A stretch of DNA of 24,724 bases from Clostridiales bacterium UBA3680 (GCA_002372875.1 DFJD01000120.1:1-24724); one strand, 5' to 3'. Shown: positions 1-9,091, counted from the first letter of the stretch. The notes: generated by a model from the letters alone, not told the origin. Numbers and translations: made by a program.

Positions 1-117
1 CCGCATACTGTGTCAAAGCCCCTCAACATAGCTATGGCTATGCCTTCGGGTCTTTTCCTTGTCTGCGAAAACATTATCTCAAATCTGCTTCAAGTGAATT
101 AATCAGTGTTTCCTTAG
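1..117 (-). repeat. Partial dispersed repeat / MITE-like element, left edge
   Basis: This is non-coding sequence. Read on the minus strand it begins at 117 with CTAAGGAAACACTGATTAA, a variant of the core that recurs at 12751-12787, 16447-16474, 17081-17112 and 24703-24724. It then runs about 95 bp to the window edge through a segment with a small inverted repeat (CATAGC-TATG-GCTATG near 28-43). The other end lies outside the window, so length and class cannot be decided. A MITE or solo end of a larger transposable element is the likeliest explanation; no transposase gene is visible. Confidence 0.5.
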
Positions 118-141
118 CTGAAACAAATAGTGATTTTATAC

Positions 142-175
142 AAAACGGAGCCGAAAAAGGCTTCGTTTTTATTTT
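142..175 (+). terminator. Rho-independent terminator
   Basis: AAAACGGAGCC (142-152) pairs with GGCTTCGTTTT (159-169) with one G-T wobble around a GAAAAA loop, followed by a T-rich tail. It would end a transcript entering from the left and insulates the gene at 248. Confidence 0.85.
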
Positions 176-183
176 AAGACGGG

Positions 184-212
184 TTGAAATGCGTTTGTAA
201 TTGTGCTAAAAT
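184..212 (+). promoter_or_regulatory. Sigma-A type promoter for the DUF3592 gene
   Basis: The -35 TTGAAA (184-189), a 17-nt spacer and -10 TAAAAT (207-212) are preceded by an extended -10 TG (204-205). The predicted start of transcription is near 219, just upstream of the AGAGGGGG ribosome binding site at 233-240. Confidence 0.75.
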
Positions 213-247
213 CAATCCGATAAATTTTTTTTAGAGGGGGATTTAAA

Positions 248-994
248 ATGGAACAAAAAAAATATCGTCCGCAGGGTCATGAATTTATATTTCCGCTGGT
301 ATTCTTGATTATGGGGTTGTTTCTTGCAATATTTATAACAAAAACATACATAGATGACAAAAATTTTTACAGCATCGCCGAACACACAACGGCAACTGTT
401 GAAGATGTGGAATCATACAAAAGCGGAGGAAAGCATAAGCATACCTATTACAGAGCCTACGTTAATTATACCGTCGACGGTAAGGAATATAACGGCAGGA
501 TATCGGGCTTGAGCAGATCGAGAGCGCATGTTGACACCATGCCCATAAGCTACGACCCCAACAATCCATATTTGATAAAATACGGTACGGATACGTCAAA
601 TGACGCCGGAACCATTGCAGGGGCGGGTGTCGGAGTTCTTTTTACGATTATCGGTTTTGTTATGCTTATATATCTGATAAAGGACATAGTTGTAATAAAC
701 AGACTTTTACGCGATAATAATTATACCGTTTGCGATAATTATAATATCATACCTTCAAATATTTCGGTCAACAAGGTCAGATATAATTGTGCCGAAGGTA
801 CCTTCTATGCGGAAGGAAGAGAATATAAATGCAAATCAAAGCCTTTCCATCCAAGAAAAAATCCTTATGAAAAGGGCGGTTCTTATAAAGTGTATTACAG
901 AAAGGACAAACCCGATGAAAATTTCTTTTCAACAGAGGTGGGCAATACTCCCATTTACGATGCAGGGGATTTTAGTTATGCCGATAAGTTTTAA
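248..994 (+). CDS. DUF3592-type two-pass membrane protein
   Basis: The protein is 248 aa, function unknown. It has a hydrophobic segment at about residues 13-32, an extracytoplasmic beta-rich stretch (about 40-112), a second membrane segment (about 120-146) and a soluble tail of about 100 residues. The middle part (A-T-V-E-x-V near 50, then Y-x-V-D-G-K-E-Y and I-S-Y-D-P-x-N-P near 73-105) has the pattern of DUF3592 proteins, small membrane proteins of unknown role in many bacteria. The ATG start sits 7 nt after AGAGGGGG, behind its own extended -10 promoter. No terminator is visible before the pyk promoter about 40 bp downstream, so some read-through into pyk is possible. No genomic partner points to a function. 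Confidence 0.7.
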   Translation: MEQKKYRPQGHEFIFPLVFLIMGLFLAIFITKTYIDDKNFYSIAEHTTATVEDVESYKSGGKHKHTYYRAYVNYTVDGKEYNGRISGLSRSRAHVDTMPISYDPNNPYLIKYGTDTSNDAGTIAGAGVGVLFTIIGFVMLIYLIKDIVVINRLLRDNNYTVCDNYNIIPSNISVNKVRYNCAEGTFYAEGREYKCKSKPFHPRKNPYEKGGSYKVYYRKDKPDENFFSTEVGNTPIYDAGDFSYADKF

Positions 995-1011
995 AGAATT
1001 TATAAATTCTA

Positions 1012-1040
1012 TGGATTTTTTTATAAAAATATGCTATGAT
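1012..1040 (+). promoter_or_regulatory. Probable extended -10 promoter of the pyk-pur operon
   Basis: TGCTATGAT at 1032-1040 is an extended -10 element. The hexamer 17 nt upstream (TGGATT, 1012-1017) is a poor -35, as extended -10 promoters tolerate. The leader to the ATG is about 30 nt, too short for a purine riboswitch. Confidence 0.5.
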
Positions 1041-1075
1041 AAAATGAATTTATTTTTTTATGTAAGGAGATCATT

Positions 1076-2845
1076 ATGAGAAAAACAAAAATAGTTGCAA
1101 CCCTCGGCCCGTCATCAAACGATGTAGATCAGCTCAAAGCGTTGATCGAAGCCGGCATAAGTGCATGCCGCCTTAACTTTTCCCATGGCGATTACGAGGA
1201 ACACGGAGCAAGAATCGAGAATATGAAAACGGCAAGAGCGGAACTTAATGTTCCCATTCCCATTATTCTTGATACAAAGGGTCCCGAAATAAGAATAAAG
1301 AAATTTGCTACCGGCAAGGTTGAACTTGTTGCAGGTCAGGATTTTATGTTTACCACCGATGATATAGAGGGTGATAACACAAAGGTTTCCGTAACATACG
1401 AAGGTTTCCCCAAGGATCTTTTTGTGGGTGCGACTGTACTCATTGATGATGGTCTTATCGAAATGACCGTTATAAAAATCGAGAACAACAATGTTTACTG
1501 CAAAGTTGTAAACGGAGGAACATTAGGTTCAAGAAAGGGAGTTAACCTTCCGAATGTTCATATCAACCTTCCTGCCCTTACACAGAAGGATATAGAAGAT
1601 CTTCAATTTGGTGTTAAATCGGGTGTGGATTATATTGCCGCTTCCTTTATAAGAAGTGCAAAGGATGTGCTTGAGATCAAGAAAGTTCTTGAAGACTGCG
1701 GCGGTAGCGATGTTCACATTATTTCCAAGATAGAAAACAGAGACGGTGTTGATAATATCGATGAGATACTTGAGGTTACCGATGGTGTAATGGTAGCAAG
1801 AGGTGACATGGGTGTTGAAATACCCTTTGAAGAAGTTCCCCTTGTACAAAAGATGATAATCAGAAAGTGTATCGAAAAGGGCAAGCCCGTTATCACTGCC
1901 ACACAGATGCTCAATTCCATGATTGAAAACCCCCGTCCCACAAGAGCGGAGGTAAACGATGTTGCAGGTGCTATCTTTGATTTTACCGATGCTATAATGC
2001 TTTCGGGTGAAACAGCAAACGGCGATTATCCCGTTGAGGCTGTTAAGGCTATGGACAGAATAGCAAGAGAGGTAGAAAAAAATATTGACTATGAGTCACA
2101 CTTCTACACAAAGAACAACGGTAAAAATGAGTCTGTAAGAAATATCACATCTGCCATGAGTCACTCAGCCTGTACGACGGCACACGACCTTAACGCAGGT
2201 ATTATTTCAACGATCACCATCTCGGGTTCTTCGGTAAGAAATGTGGCAAAATACAGACCCGCAACGCCTATATTGGCTTGTACCCCTATCGAAAGAACAT
2301 TAAGACAGTTAAATCTTATTTGGGGTTGCCGTCCCATGCTTGTGGAAATGGAAAAGAAAAACATTAACACTCTTTTTGATGATGTATCGGCAAAGGCACT
2401 TGCAGAGGGCATAGTAGGAACAGGCGAGCTTATGGTATTTACAGGTGGAACACCTTTGGGAACCACAGGTACAACAAATACCATTAAGGTAGGTCTTGTT
2501 GGTGATATCCTTCTTCAGGGAAAGTCTGCCGTTAAAGGAAACAAGGTAACAAGTCATACAAATATAATCACTTCATCAGAAGAGGCAAAGCTTCACTTCA
2601 GAAAGGGAGATATTTTTGTAACATCCAATCCCGATAAGGGACTTATTCCCTACATGATGAGAGCGGCAGCACTTGTGGTTGGCAGCAAAAACAATGATGA
2701 TTTTACGCATGCAATAGATTTGGGAAGAGAGCTTAAGATACCCGTTCTTGTATGCGACGGTACACAGGTTTCAAGTGTAGTTCCCGATAATCTTCTTGCA
2801 ACTATAGACAGCAACAAAGGAACTCTTTCAAACGGAGATAAATAA
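1076..2845 (+). CDS. pyk: Pyruvate kinase with C-terminal extra domain
   Basis: Pyruvate kinase makes pyruvate and ATP from phosphoenolpyruvate and ADP, the last step of glycolysis, in the cytoplasm. Visible motifs: K-I-V-A-T-L-G-P-S at the N-terminus, D-T-K-G-P-E-I-R at 66-73, the signature S-K-I-E-N-R-D-G with catalytic Lys218 and metal ligand Glu220, A-R-G-D (241-244) and T-Q-M-L (276-279). Glu71 in GPEIR is the residue type linked in this family to K+ dependence. At 589 aa it matches the long Bacillus/Geobacillus type: about 475 residues of core plus a roughly 110-residue C-terminal domain related to the phosphohistidine domain of PEP-utilising enzymes. The usual T-S-H-A of that domain reads F-T-H-A here, so a phosphorelay role is unlikely. 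AAGGAGA lies 5 nt before the ATG. It is the first gene of a run with purM, 12 bp downstream. Confidence 0.97.
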   Translation: MRKTKIVATLGPSSNDVDQLKALIEAGISACRLNFSHGDYEEHGARIENMKTARAELNVPIPIILDTKGPEIRIKKFATGKVELVAGQDFMFTTDDIEGDNTKVSVTYEGFPKDLFVGATVLIDDGLIEMTVIKIENNNVYCKVVNGGTLGSRKGVNLPNVHINLPALTQKDIEDLQFGVKSGVDYIAASFIRSAKDVLEIKKVLEDCGGSDVHIISKIENRDGVDNIDEILEVTDGVMVARGDMGVEIPFEEVPLVQKMIIRKCIEKGKPVITATQMLNSMIENPRPTRAEVNDVAGAIFDFTDAIMLSGETANGDYPVEAVKAMDRIAREVEKNIDYESHFYTKNNGKNESVRNITSAMSHSACTTAHDLNAGIISTITISGSSVRNVAKYRPATPILACTPIERTLRQLNLIWGCRPMLVEMEKKNINTLFDDVSAKALAEGIVGTGELMVFTGGTPLGTTGTTNTIKVGLVGDILLQGKSAVKGNKVTSHTNIITSSEEAKLHFRKGDIFVTSNPDKGLIPYMMRAAALVVGSKNNDDFTHAIDLGRELKIPVLVCDGTQVSSVVPDNLLATIDSNKGTLSNGDK

Positions 2846-2857
2846 CAGGAGGAAATT

Positions 2858-3886
2858 ATGGATTACAAATCTGCCGGAGTAGATGTAGAGGCGGGCTATA
2901 AAGCGGTTGAACTTATGAAAGAACATGTCAAGAGCACTTTTCGCAAAGAAGTGCTCACTGACATAGGCGGTTTCGGTGGTCTTTTTGATATATCAAAGGC
3001 AAAGGATATGGAACAGCCCGTTCTTGTAAGCGGTACCGATGGAGTCGGCACAAAGCTTAAGATTGCTTTTCTCATGGACAAGCATGATACTATAGGAATT
3101 GATGCGGTTGCAATGTGTGTAAACGATGTGGTTTGCTCCGGTGCGGAGCCTCTTTTCTTCCTTGATTATATTGCTTGCGGTAAGAATGAGCCCGAAAAAA
3201 TAGCTCAGATAGTAAAGGGCGTTGCACAGGGCTGCAAGGAAAGCGGTTGTTCACTTATAGGAGGAGAAACCGCAGAAATGCCGGGCTTTTATCCCGTTGA
3301 CGAATACGACCTTGCAGGCTTTACCGTAGGAATAGCCGATAAGGCAAAGAGTATAGACAACAGCAAAATAAAACCGGGAGACGTGCTGATAGGTATAGCT
3401 TCAAGCGGTATCCATTCAAACGGCTATTCTCTTGTAAGAAAAATATTTGAACCTACCAAAGAAAATTTGAATGTTTATTATGATGAGCTTTCTCAAACTC
3501 TCGGTCAGGCTCTACTTACACCCACAAAGCTCTATGTAAAGCCCGTACTTGAACTTATGAAGCAGGTTGAAGTAAAGGGTTTAAGCCACATAACAGGAGG
3601 CGGCTTCATAGAGAATATTCCCAGAATGATGCCCGAAGGTACCAAAGTAAACATAAATGAAGGTACTTGGCCCATTCTTCCCATTTTCGATTTGCTTGAG
3701 AAAAAAGGAAATGTTGCAAGAATGAGTATGTATAATACATTTAACATGGGTATAGGTATGGTTGCCGCCGTATCCGAATCCGATGCGGACAAGGCTGTGG
3801 AAGTTCTTGAAGCTTTGGGTGAAAAGGCATATAAGATAGGCTTTGTATCCGAAGGCTCGGGTATCGAAATTAATTTAAAGGGATAA
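2858..3886 (+). CDS. purM: Phosphoribosylformylglycinamidine cyclo-ligase (AIR synthetase)
   Basis: This is step 5 of de novo purine synthesis: ATP-dependent closure of FGAM to aminoimidazole ribonucleotide, in the cytoplasm. The protein is 342 aa, normal for PurM. Motifs: G-T-D-G-V-G-T-K (59-66), the conserved G-G-E-T-A-E-M-P-G-F-Y (135-145), S-S-G-I-H-S-N-G-Y-S-L-V-R (about 187-199) and H-I-T-G-G-G-F near 245, all characteristic of the AIR synthase fold. AGGAGG (2847-2852) lies 5 nt ahead of the ATG and overlaps the end of pyk, so the gene is translated from the pyk transcript. purN follows after 3 nt. Only purM, purN and purD are present; the other purine genes must lie elsewhere. Confidence 0.97.
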   Translation: MDYKSAGVDVEAGYKAVELMKEHVKSTFRKEVLTDIGGFGGLFDISKAKDMEQPVLVSGTDGVGTKLKIAFLMDKHDTIGIDAVAMCVNDVVCSGAEPLFFLDYIACGKNEPEKIAQIVKGVAQGCKESGCSLIGGETAEMPGFYPVDEYDLAGFTVGIADKAKSIDNSKIKPGDVLIGIASSGIHSNGYSLVRKIFEPTKENLNVYYDELSQTLGQALLTPTKLYVKPVLELMKQVEVKGLSHITGGGFIENIPRMMPEGTKVNINEGTWPILPIFDLLEKKGNVARMSMYNTFNMGIGMVAAVSESDADKAVEVLEALGEKAYKIGFVSEGSGIEINLKG

Positions 3887-3889
3887 AAA

Positions 3890-4507
3890 ATGATAAGAAT
3901 AGGTGCAATGGTAAGCGGAGGCGGTACAAACCTTCAGGCTATACTTGATGCTGCGGATAAAGGACAAATAGACGGAAAGGTAGTGACTGTCGTAAGTTCG
4001 AAAGAAGGAGCCTATGCTCTTGAAAGGGCGGCAAAGCACGGCATATCTTCAACAGTCATAACCAAAAAAGAGGACCCGTCAACATTTGACGACAGGCTTA
4101 TAGCCCACTTTAAGGAAAATAATGTAGACCTTATTGTTCTTGCGGGTTATATGACAATACTCGGTGAAAAATTCATTAAAGCCTTCGAAAACAAAATTAT
4201 GAATATTCATCCCGCTCTTATTCCAAGTTTTTGCGGAGACGGCTATTACGGACTGAGGGTCCATCAAGCCGCACTTGAAAAAGGGGTAAAGGTATCGGGG
4301 GCGACAGTTCATTTTGTGTCACCTATAACCGACGGTGGCCCCATAATATTGCAAAAGGCGGTTGCCGTTGAGGACGATGATACTCCGGAAACACTTCAAA
4401 AAAGAATAATGCAAGAAGCAGAATGGAAGATTTTCCCCGAAGCAATACAGCTTTTCGCATTGGGAAAGCTTAAGGTTGAGGGTAACAAGGTCAGGAGATT
4501 AAAATGA
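3890..4507 (+). CDS. purN: Phosphoribosylglycinamide formyltransferase
   Basis: PurN transfers the formyl group of 10-formyltetrahydrofolate to GAR, step 3 of purine synthesis. The protein is 205 aa. The N-terminal loop V-S-G-G-G-T-N-L-Q (8-16) binds the GAR phosphate. The catalytic triad of the family is in place: Asn105 and His107 in M-N-I-H-P-A-L-I-P-S-F, and Asp148 in the P-I-T-D-G-G-P loop. The G-D-G-Y-Y-G-L insertion after the active site is of the kind seen in Firmicutes. The start is 3 nt after the purM stop, with AAAGGGA inside the end of purM as ribosome binding site. The last four bases (ATGA) overlap the purD start, implying translational coupling. Confidence 0.97.
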   Translation: MIRIGAMVSGGGTNLQAILDAADKGQIDGKVVTVVSSKEGAYALERAAKHGISSTVITKKEDPSTFDDRLIAHFKENNVDLIVLAGYMTILGEKFIKAFENKIMNIHPALIPSFCGDGYYGLRVHQAALEKGVKVSGATVHFVSPITDGGPIILQKAVAVEDDDTPETLQKRIMQEAEWKIFPEAIQLFALGKLKVEGNKVRRLK

Positions 4508-5769
4508 AAATATTGGTAGTGGGAAGCGGCGGCAGAGAGCATGCCATAATATGGAAGCTTAAGCAAAGCCCCCGTGTTGAAAAAATATATTGTGCACCCG
4601 GAAATGCCGGAATAGGTATGGATGCTGAGCTTGTTGATATCGGAGCTATGGAATTTGACAAGCTGGTTGAATTTGCAAAGAAAAATGAAATAGATTTGAC
4701 GGTTGTGGGCATGGATGACCCTCTTGTGGGAGGAATTGTTGACAAATTTGAGCAAGCGGGTCTGAGAGTATTCGGGCCGAGAGCTAATGCCGCCATAATA
4801 GAGGGCAGTAAGGCTTTTAGCAAGGAGCTTATGAAAAAATACAATATCCCCACGGCAGCCTATTCTACATTTGATAACTTCGATGAAGCGGTTGAATACG
4901 TTAAAAAGGGCGATTTCCCGGTGGTGCTTAAAGCAGACGGCTTAGCTCTCGGAAAGGGCGTTCTCATTTGCGAAAATGAAGAAAGTGCTCTTGAGGGCTT
5001 AAAGGAAATAATGGTCGACAAGAAGTTTGGCGACAGCGGCAATAAAGTTGTTATCGAGGAATTTCTTGAAGGACCGGAGATGAGTGTGCTTTCTTTTTGC
5101 GACGGCAAAACAATAGTTCCCATGGTTTCCGCACAGGATCATAAAAGAGCAAATGACAACGATGAGGGCTTAAATACCGGAGGTATGGGCACATTTTCTC
5201 CGAGCAGGGTTTATACAGATGAACTTGCAAAGGATTGCTTTGAAAAGATATATAAGCCCACAGTCGATGCACTGAACAAAGAAGGAAGGACCTTCAAAGG
5301 AATAATATTTTTCGGCCTTATGCTCACCAAAAAAGGCATGAGGGTCATAGAGTATAATTGTCGCTTCGGCGATCCCGAAACACAGGTAGTTCTTCCCAGA
5401 TTAAAAACAGACCTTCTCGATATATTTGAGGCATGTGTTGACGGGACTCTTGACAAGATCAATGTTGAGTGGGAGGAGAACGCTGCGGCCTGCGTAGTGC
5501 TTGCAAGCGGCGGCTATCCGGTATCTTACAAAAAAGGATATGAAATAACAGGTCTTGACGAAGCGAAAAAATTAGAAAACACATATATCTTTCATGCGGG
5601 AACCGCTAAAAAAGATGGTAAATTCGTCACAAACGGAGGCAGAGTTTTGGGTATAACAGGTGTGGGAAAAACGCTTGATGAAGCCATAAAAACAGCCTAC
5701 GAAGGTGTAAAGTCGGTCGACTTTAAGGATAAACATTTTAGAACCGATATCGGAATTAAAAAATATTAA
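4504..5769 (+). CDS. purD: Phosphoribosylamine-glycine ligase (GAR synthetase)
   Basis: PurD joins phosphoribosylamine and glycine with ATP to give GAR, step 2 of purine synthesis. The protein is 421 aa, standard. It has an N-terminal L-V-V-G-S-G-G-R-E-H-A motif, an ATP-grasp core with K-A-D-G-L-A-L-G-K-G-V (143-153), D-H-K-R-A followed by N-T-G-G-M-G-T-F-S-P, and the metal-binding R-F-G-D-P-E-T-Q-V-V-L-P-R near 285-300. The usual V-V-G-P-E near residue 67 reads V-V-G-M-D here, a conservative change. The ATG overlaps the purN stop by 4 bp. The gene ends only 12 bp before a secreted pectate lyase, with no terminator between. Confidence 0.97.
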   Translation: MKILVVGSGGREHAIIWKLKQSPRVEKIYCAPGNAGIGMDAELVDIGAMEFDKLVEFAKKNEIDLTVVGMDDPLVGGIVDKFEQAGLRVFGPRANAAIIEGSKAFSKELMKKYNIPTAAYSTFDNFDEAVEYVKKGDFPVVLKADGLALGKGVLICENEESALEGLKEIMVDKKFGDSGNKVVIEEFLEGPEMSVLSFCDGKTIVPMVSAQDHKRANDNDEGLNTGGMGTFSPSRVYTDELAKDCFEKIYKPTVDALNKEGRTFKGIIFFGLMLTKKGMRVIEYNCRFGDPETQVVLPRLKTDLLDIFEACVDGTLDKINVEWEENAAACVVLASGGYPVSYKKGYEITGLDEAKKLENTYIFHAGTAKKDGKFVTNGGRVLGITGVGKTLDEAIKTAYEGVKSVDFKDKHFRTDIGIKKY

Positions 5770-5781
5770 AGGAACATATAC

Positions 5782-8259
5782 ATGAAAAAATTTTTTTCGG
5801 GAATAATAACTTCCGTAATTTTAGCTACCTCTGTTTTGCCTACGCCTTCATTTGCCGCTAATTCCGCATTTACAAAGGCTTACGGCTGGTATGAGGCTAT
5901 TCATCTTGAATGGAGCAACGATGCAAATGCATCCGCGGCAAGTGTGGAATACAAAGCCGATGATGCGACCGATTATGTAAAAATTGACTCCGAACTTGTA
6001 AGGACTTCCGCTAACGGCGGAGTTGCCGATATAGTAGGTATTACCTCGGGCGTTTACGATATAAAGGTTACTACGGGTGAAGGAGAGGTAATTGAAAAAC
6101 AGGATGTTTCCGTTGCGGCCAAGGATCGCTCGGGATACGGCTTTTACGGGCTTAACGGAGGCATGGGAGGTTACAATAAAGACGGTACTCCCAAATCCGA
6201 TGCGACGATAGTGTATGTTGACAATTCAAACAAAAACACCGTAACAGCCTTTGGACAGACGGGTATTGTAAAAATACTCTCTAATGCAACAGGCCCTCTT
6301 ATTGTGAGAGTAATAGGTACTGTTGACACACAAACAAGAGATGCCGACGGAACAAAGACAACCGATGCAAACAACGGTGTTGTATCCATAAACAATCTTA
6401 CAGACAGAGTATTGAGTGACGATTCATATTTTAATATGTGTTCGGTGTCCGGCAAATCCAACATTACCATAGAGGGAATCGGAGAGGACGCTGTTATAGA
6501 AAAATGGGGATTCTGTTTTTCTAAGTGTAACTCTGTTGAGATTGCAAATCTCACATTTACAAAGTATCCCGAAGATGCCTGCTCCATAGAAGGCAGTTCT
6601 TCTTCAAACAGTTCATATAAGAATTTCTGGATACACAACAACTGCTTTAAAAAGGGTGAAAATTTTTATGATCTAACACCGGAGCAGGATAAAGGAGATG
6701 GAGACGGCTCCACCGACTTTAAGGGTTGCCGTAACATTACCTATTCTTATAATGTTTTCGAGGATTGCCATAAAACTTCACTTCACGGAGGCGGAGACAG
6801 TTCACTGCAGTATAACTCCACTTGGCATCACAATTACTTCAATAACTGCGGTGCAAGGCTTCCTTTAACAAGACAGACCAATTTGCATGTATACAACAAT
6901 TTCTATTACAATTGCTTTACGGGTATAGATGCGAGGGCGAGTGCATGGGTATTGGCTGAAGGAAACTATTTTGACTATAACAAAGGCACGGGTGACACAC
7001 AATGTGTTATAACAAGAACAGGAAGCTACGGGTATCCCATTATAAAGCTTTTTGATAATGTCTTTGTGAATAGTGCACGTTGTCAGGATAAGACGGGCAC
7101 AATAGTGACTGCGGCAACAAGAGATCAGGTGATTGATGCTCAAAGCTTGATTTCAAGCAGTTATGCCAACAAAAATCCATATCCCAACTTTGATACAGAC
7201 CCCACCGTATTCTACTATAACACCGCAACCAAACGTTCGGCTGTAACATATCTTACAGGTCCGGATACGGCTAAGGCCGATTCGGAAAAAGCGGCGGGAA
7301 CGATGGCAGACAATAAGGTTCTTGAGGTTTATATGCCCGGAAATACAGTAGAGCCTTATGACCCTACTACAGGCTCTACCACAGAATCAACGGAGGCAAC
7401 CACCGAGGCGAAGGTCGAAATATCCACGGTTTCCGCACTTCCTTTAACACAGTCAGACATATTCTGGGAGCCCGAGGGCGGTGACAAGGCTCTTAACTAT
7501 GTTGAATACAGACAGGCTACAGATGACTATAAGCTGATCGACAACTCCGCTGATTTTGCTACGGTATGGTCAAACAGTTTTGAGGAGCAGAAAAACGGAA
7601 TCGTTATTATTTCCGGTAAAGTAACTCCCACATCCGCAAACAGTAAATGGGCATTTTTAAGAATAATGGGAAAGGACGGCAGCGGAGCAATTGCTGATGT
7701 TTGCTCTCTTGCCTCCGACGAAAACAAAAATCTTTGCCTGAAAACGGGTACGGATAATTATGCCGCAAATCTTGGCATAATGCAGGCAGATTTTACTTAC
7801 GATTATTCTTTCATGATTGACCTTGATAATAAAACGGTCACACTTACAGTCAACGGTAAGGTCTATAAGGCAGACATAACCGCAGATTCTGTAGATACCA
7901 TATATATGATGACCGCAAAAACAGACACAAAAAGAAGTGTTATAGCTACGTTACCTTCGGTTGTAAAGGCGGTTGCTTTGCAAGAGGAAAGCTCCGTAAG
8001 TACGGAGGCATCAACGGAAACAACCACTTCTTCCCAAGATACCACAAGTCGCAGTGACGGCAATAAATTGCCCGGCGATGTAGACTCGAACAATACCGTC
8101 AACAGAGCTGATTATATAGCCGCTTCACAATTTTTTGCGGGAAAAACCGTTGATATCAACATGCAAAACATGGATGTAGATGCAAGCGGCACAGTTAACA
8201 GAGCCGATTATGTTATTCTTTCTTCGTTTTTTGCGGGAAAAAATGTTGTACTTAAATAA
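5782..8259 (+). CDS. Secreted PL1 pectate lyase with C-terminal dockerin
   Basis: This is an 825-aa extracellular polysaccharide lyase expected to cleave polygalacturonate by Ca-dependent beta-elimination. Order of parts: signal peptide (1-25, cut after S-F-A); FnIII-like domain (about 30-110, W-Y-E-A start); PL1 right-handed beta-helix (about 130-470) with the D-G-D-G-S-T-D Ca-region loop (306-312) and A-R-L-P-L-T-R (358-364), matching the family's catalytic Arg motif; Thr/Ser/Glu linker (about 528-543); a beta-rich module (about 546-735) not identified; a second Ser/Thr linker (736-762); dockerin (763-820) with two loops, D-V-D-S-N-N-T-V-N-R-A-D and D-V-D-A-S-G-T-V-N-R-A-D. Position 5 of both Ca loops is Asn or Ser rather than Asp. 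The dockerin would dock the enzyme on a scaffoldin. AAAGGA lies about 8 nt before the ATG. The 12-bp gap to purD leaves no room for a promoter. Confidence 0.93.
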   Translation: MKKFFSGIITSVILATSVLPTPSFAANSAFTKAYGWYEAIHLEWSNDANASAASVEYKADDATDYVKIDSELVRTSANGGVADIVGITSGVYDIKVTTGEGEVIEKQDVSVAAKDRSGYGFYGLNGGMGGYNKDGTPKSDATIVYVDNSNKNTVTAFGQTGIVKILSNATGPLIVRVIGTVDTQTRDADGTKTTDANNGVVSINNLTDRVLSDDSYFNMCSVSGKSNITIEGIGEDAVIEKWGFCFSKCNSVEIANLTFTKYPEDACSIEGSSSSNSSYKNFWIHNNCFKKGENFYDLTPEQDKGDGDGSTDFKGCRNITYSYNVFEDCHKTSLHGGGDSSLQYNSTWHHNYFNNCGARLPLTRQTNLHVYNNFYYNCFTGIDARASAWVLAEGNYFDYNKGTGDTQCVITRTGSYGYPIIKLFDNVFVNSARCQDKTGTIVTAATRDQVIDAQSLISSSYANKNPYPNFDTDPTVFYYNTATKRSAVTYLTGPDTAKADSEKAAGTMADNKVLEVYMPGNTVEPYDPTTGSTTESTEATTEAKVEISTVSALPLTQSDIFWEPEGGDKALNYVEYRQATDDYKLIDNSADFATVWSNSFEEQKNGIVIISGKVTPTSANSKWAFLRIMGKDGSGAIADVCSLASDENKNLCLKTGTDNYAANLGIMQADFTYDYSFMIDLDNKTVTLTVNGKVYKADITADSVDTIYMMTAKTDTKRSVIATLPSVVKAVALQEESSVSTEASTETTTSSQDTTSRSDGNKLPGDVDSNNTVNRADYIAASQFFAGKTVDINMQNMDVDASGTVNRADYVILSSFFAGKNVVLK

Positions 8260-8280
8260 ACGATAATATTATTCAATAAA

Positions 8281-8330
8281 AAACACCCGGAGACTTTGGT
8301 GATAAAACCGTCTGAGGGTGTTTTTTTGTT
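8281..8330. terminator. Bidirectional terminator between convergent operons
   Basis: AAACACCC (8281-8288) and GGGTGTTT pair, extended inward by AGAC/GTCT and GGT/ACC, with a T run after it on the plus strand and an A run before it that becomes a T run on the minus strand. It can end both the pyk-pur-pectate lyase transcript and the exporter operon arriving from the right. Confidence 0.88.
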
Positions 8331-8347
8331 GAAAAGTAAAAAGCCGA

Positions 8348-9091
8348 TTAAAAATCAAGTTCCTTCTTGTGAAAGCAAACAATAGAAAGTGCCATAAACA
8401 TAGCAAAATATATCATGAAGCTTATAAACAGCATCGTTGCGGCGTGGAAGTTTATTCCCAACATAATATCGGTAAAAATTATTTGCGAAATTGAATTTAG
8501 GTCGATACGAGAGGCGCCTATCTCTTTTATGAATACTATATCCGAAATCAATGACATTACGGTAGGCACCATTATTTCCAGCAAAAGAAAAATAAAAATC
8601 GTTGAAGCGGTGTTGGCAGTCAAAAACAGGAAAAACGAAGCAACGATTATATTGCCCAATATACTGTAAAATGTAAAGATGTTTTGAAAAACTATCATCT
8701 TTATTTCAAAAAGATCCAAGTTTTGTCCAAATACAGGCGCAAGCATAAGTACGAAAAGTATTTTTAGTGCAGTAACTATTATTGTCAGTATGGCAGCATC
8801 AATGAATTTGGCAATAATTATTTTTGTGCGTGAGTATCCTCGCCCGATGACAGAAGTCATGGCATTTGACTTAAACTCATCGCAGTATACCGAGCTTAGT
8901 ATTATAACACCCATTATCACGGAAAACATACCTGTTCCCGATGCGCTTGTTGCATAATTGAATGAAGTGGCATATATATTCATTGATATTTTTAATGATA
9001 ATAAGGCTTCCGCAAGCAATAGTAAAAGAAGTATGCAAAAAGATTTTTTATGAAAAATACGCCTTAGATCGGCATATATAAGATTTTTCAA
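8348..9091 (-). CDS. ABC-2 type exporter permease, second subunit
   Basis: The protein is 247 aa with about six hydrophobic segments. The N-terminus K-N-L-I-Y-A-D-L-R-R-I-F is a short cytoplasmic lead into the first membrane helix, as in ABC-2 permeases of the bacitracin/lantibiotic-immunity type. The start codon is TTG (9091-9089): it overlaps the TGA of the upstream permease by 4 bp and has AAGGAG 8 nt upstream (9100-9105), with no nearby ATG in frame. A motif shared with the upstream permease, V-I-G-R-G-Y-S-R-T-K-I-I-I-A-K-F-I, shows the two arose by duplication and probably form a heterodimer. It is the last gene of the four-gene operon and ends at the bidirectional terminator. The substrate cannot be read from the sequence. 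Confidence 0.85.
   Translation of the reverse strand: MKNLIYADLRRIFHKKSFCILLLLLLAEALLSLKISMNIYATSFNYATSASGTGMFSVIMGVIILSSVYCDEFKSNAMTSVIGRGYSRTKIIIAKFIDAAILTIIVTALKILFVLMLAPVFGQNLDLFEIKMIVFQNIFTFYSILGNIIVASFFLFLTANTASTIFIFLLLEIMVPTVMSLISDIVFIKEIGASRIDLNSISQIIFTDIMLGINFHAATMLFISFMIYFAMFMALSIVCFHKKELDF

Noticed and set aside
995..1075. Purine riboswitch or PurR site ahead of the pyk-pur operon
   Set aside because: The predicted leader is about 30 nt, too short for a riboswitch, and no paired PurBox-like sites were seen.
6171..6641. 156-codon antisense frame inside the pectate lyase gene
   Set aside because: No ribosome binding site and no protein-like composition; it is the shadow of the lyase frame.
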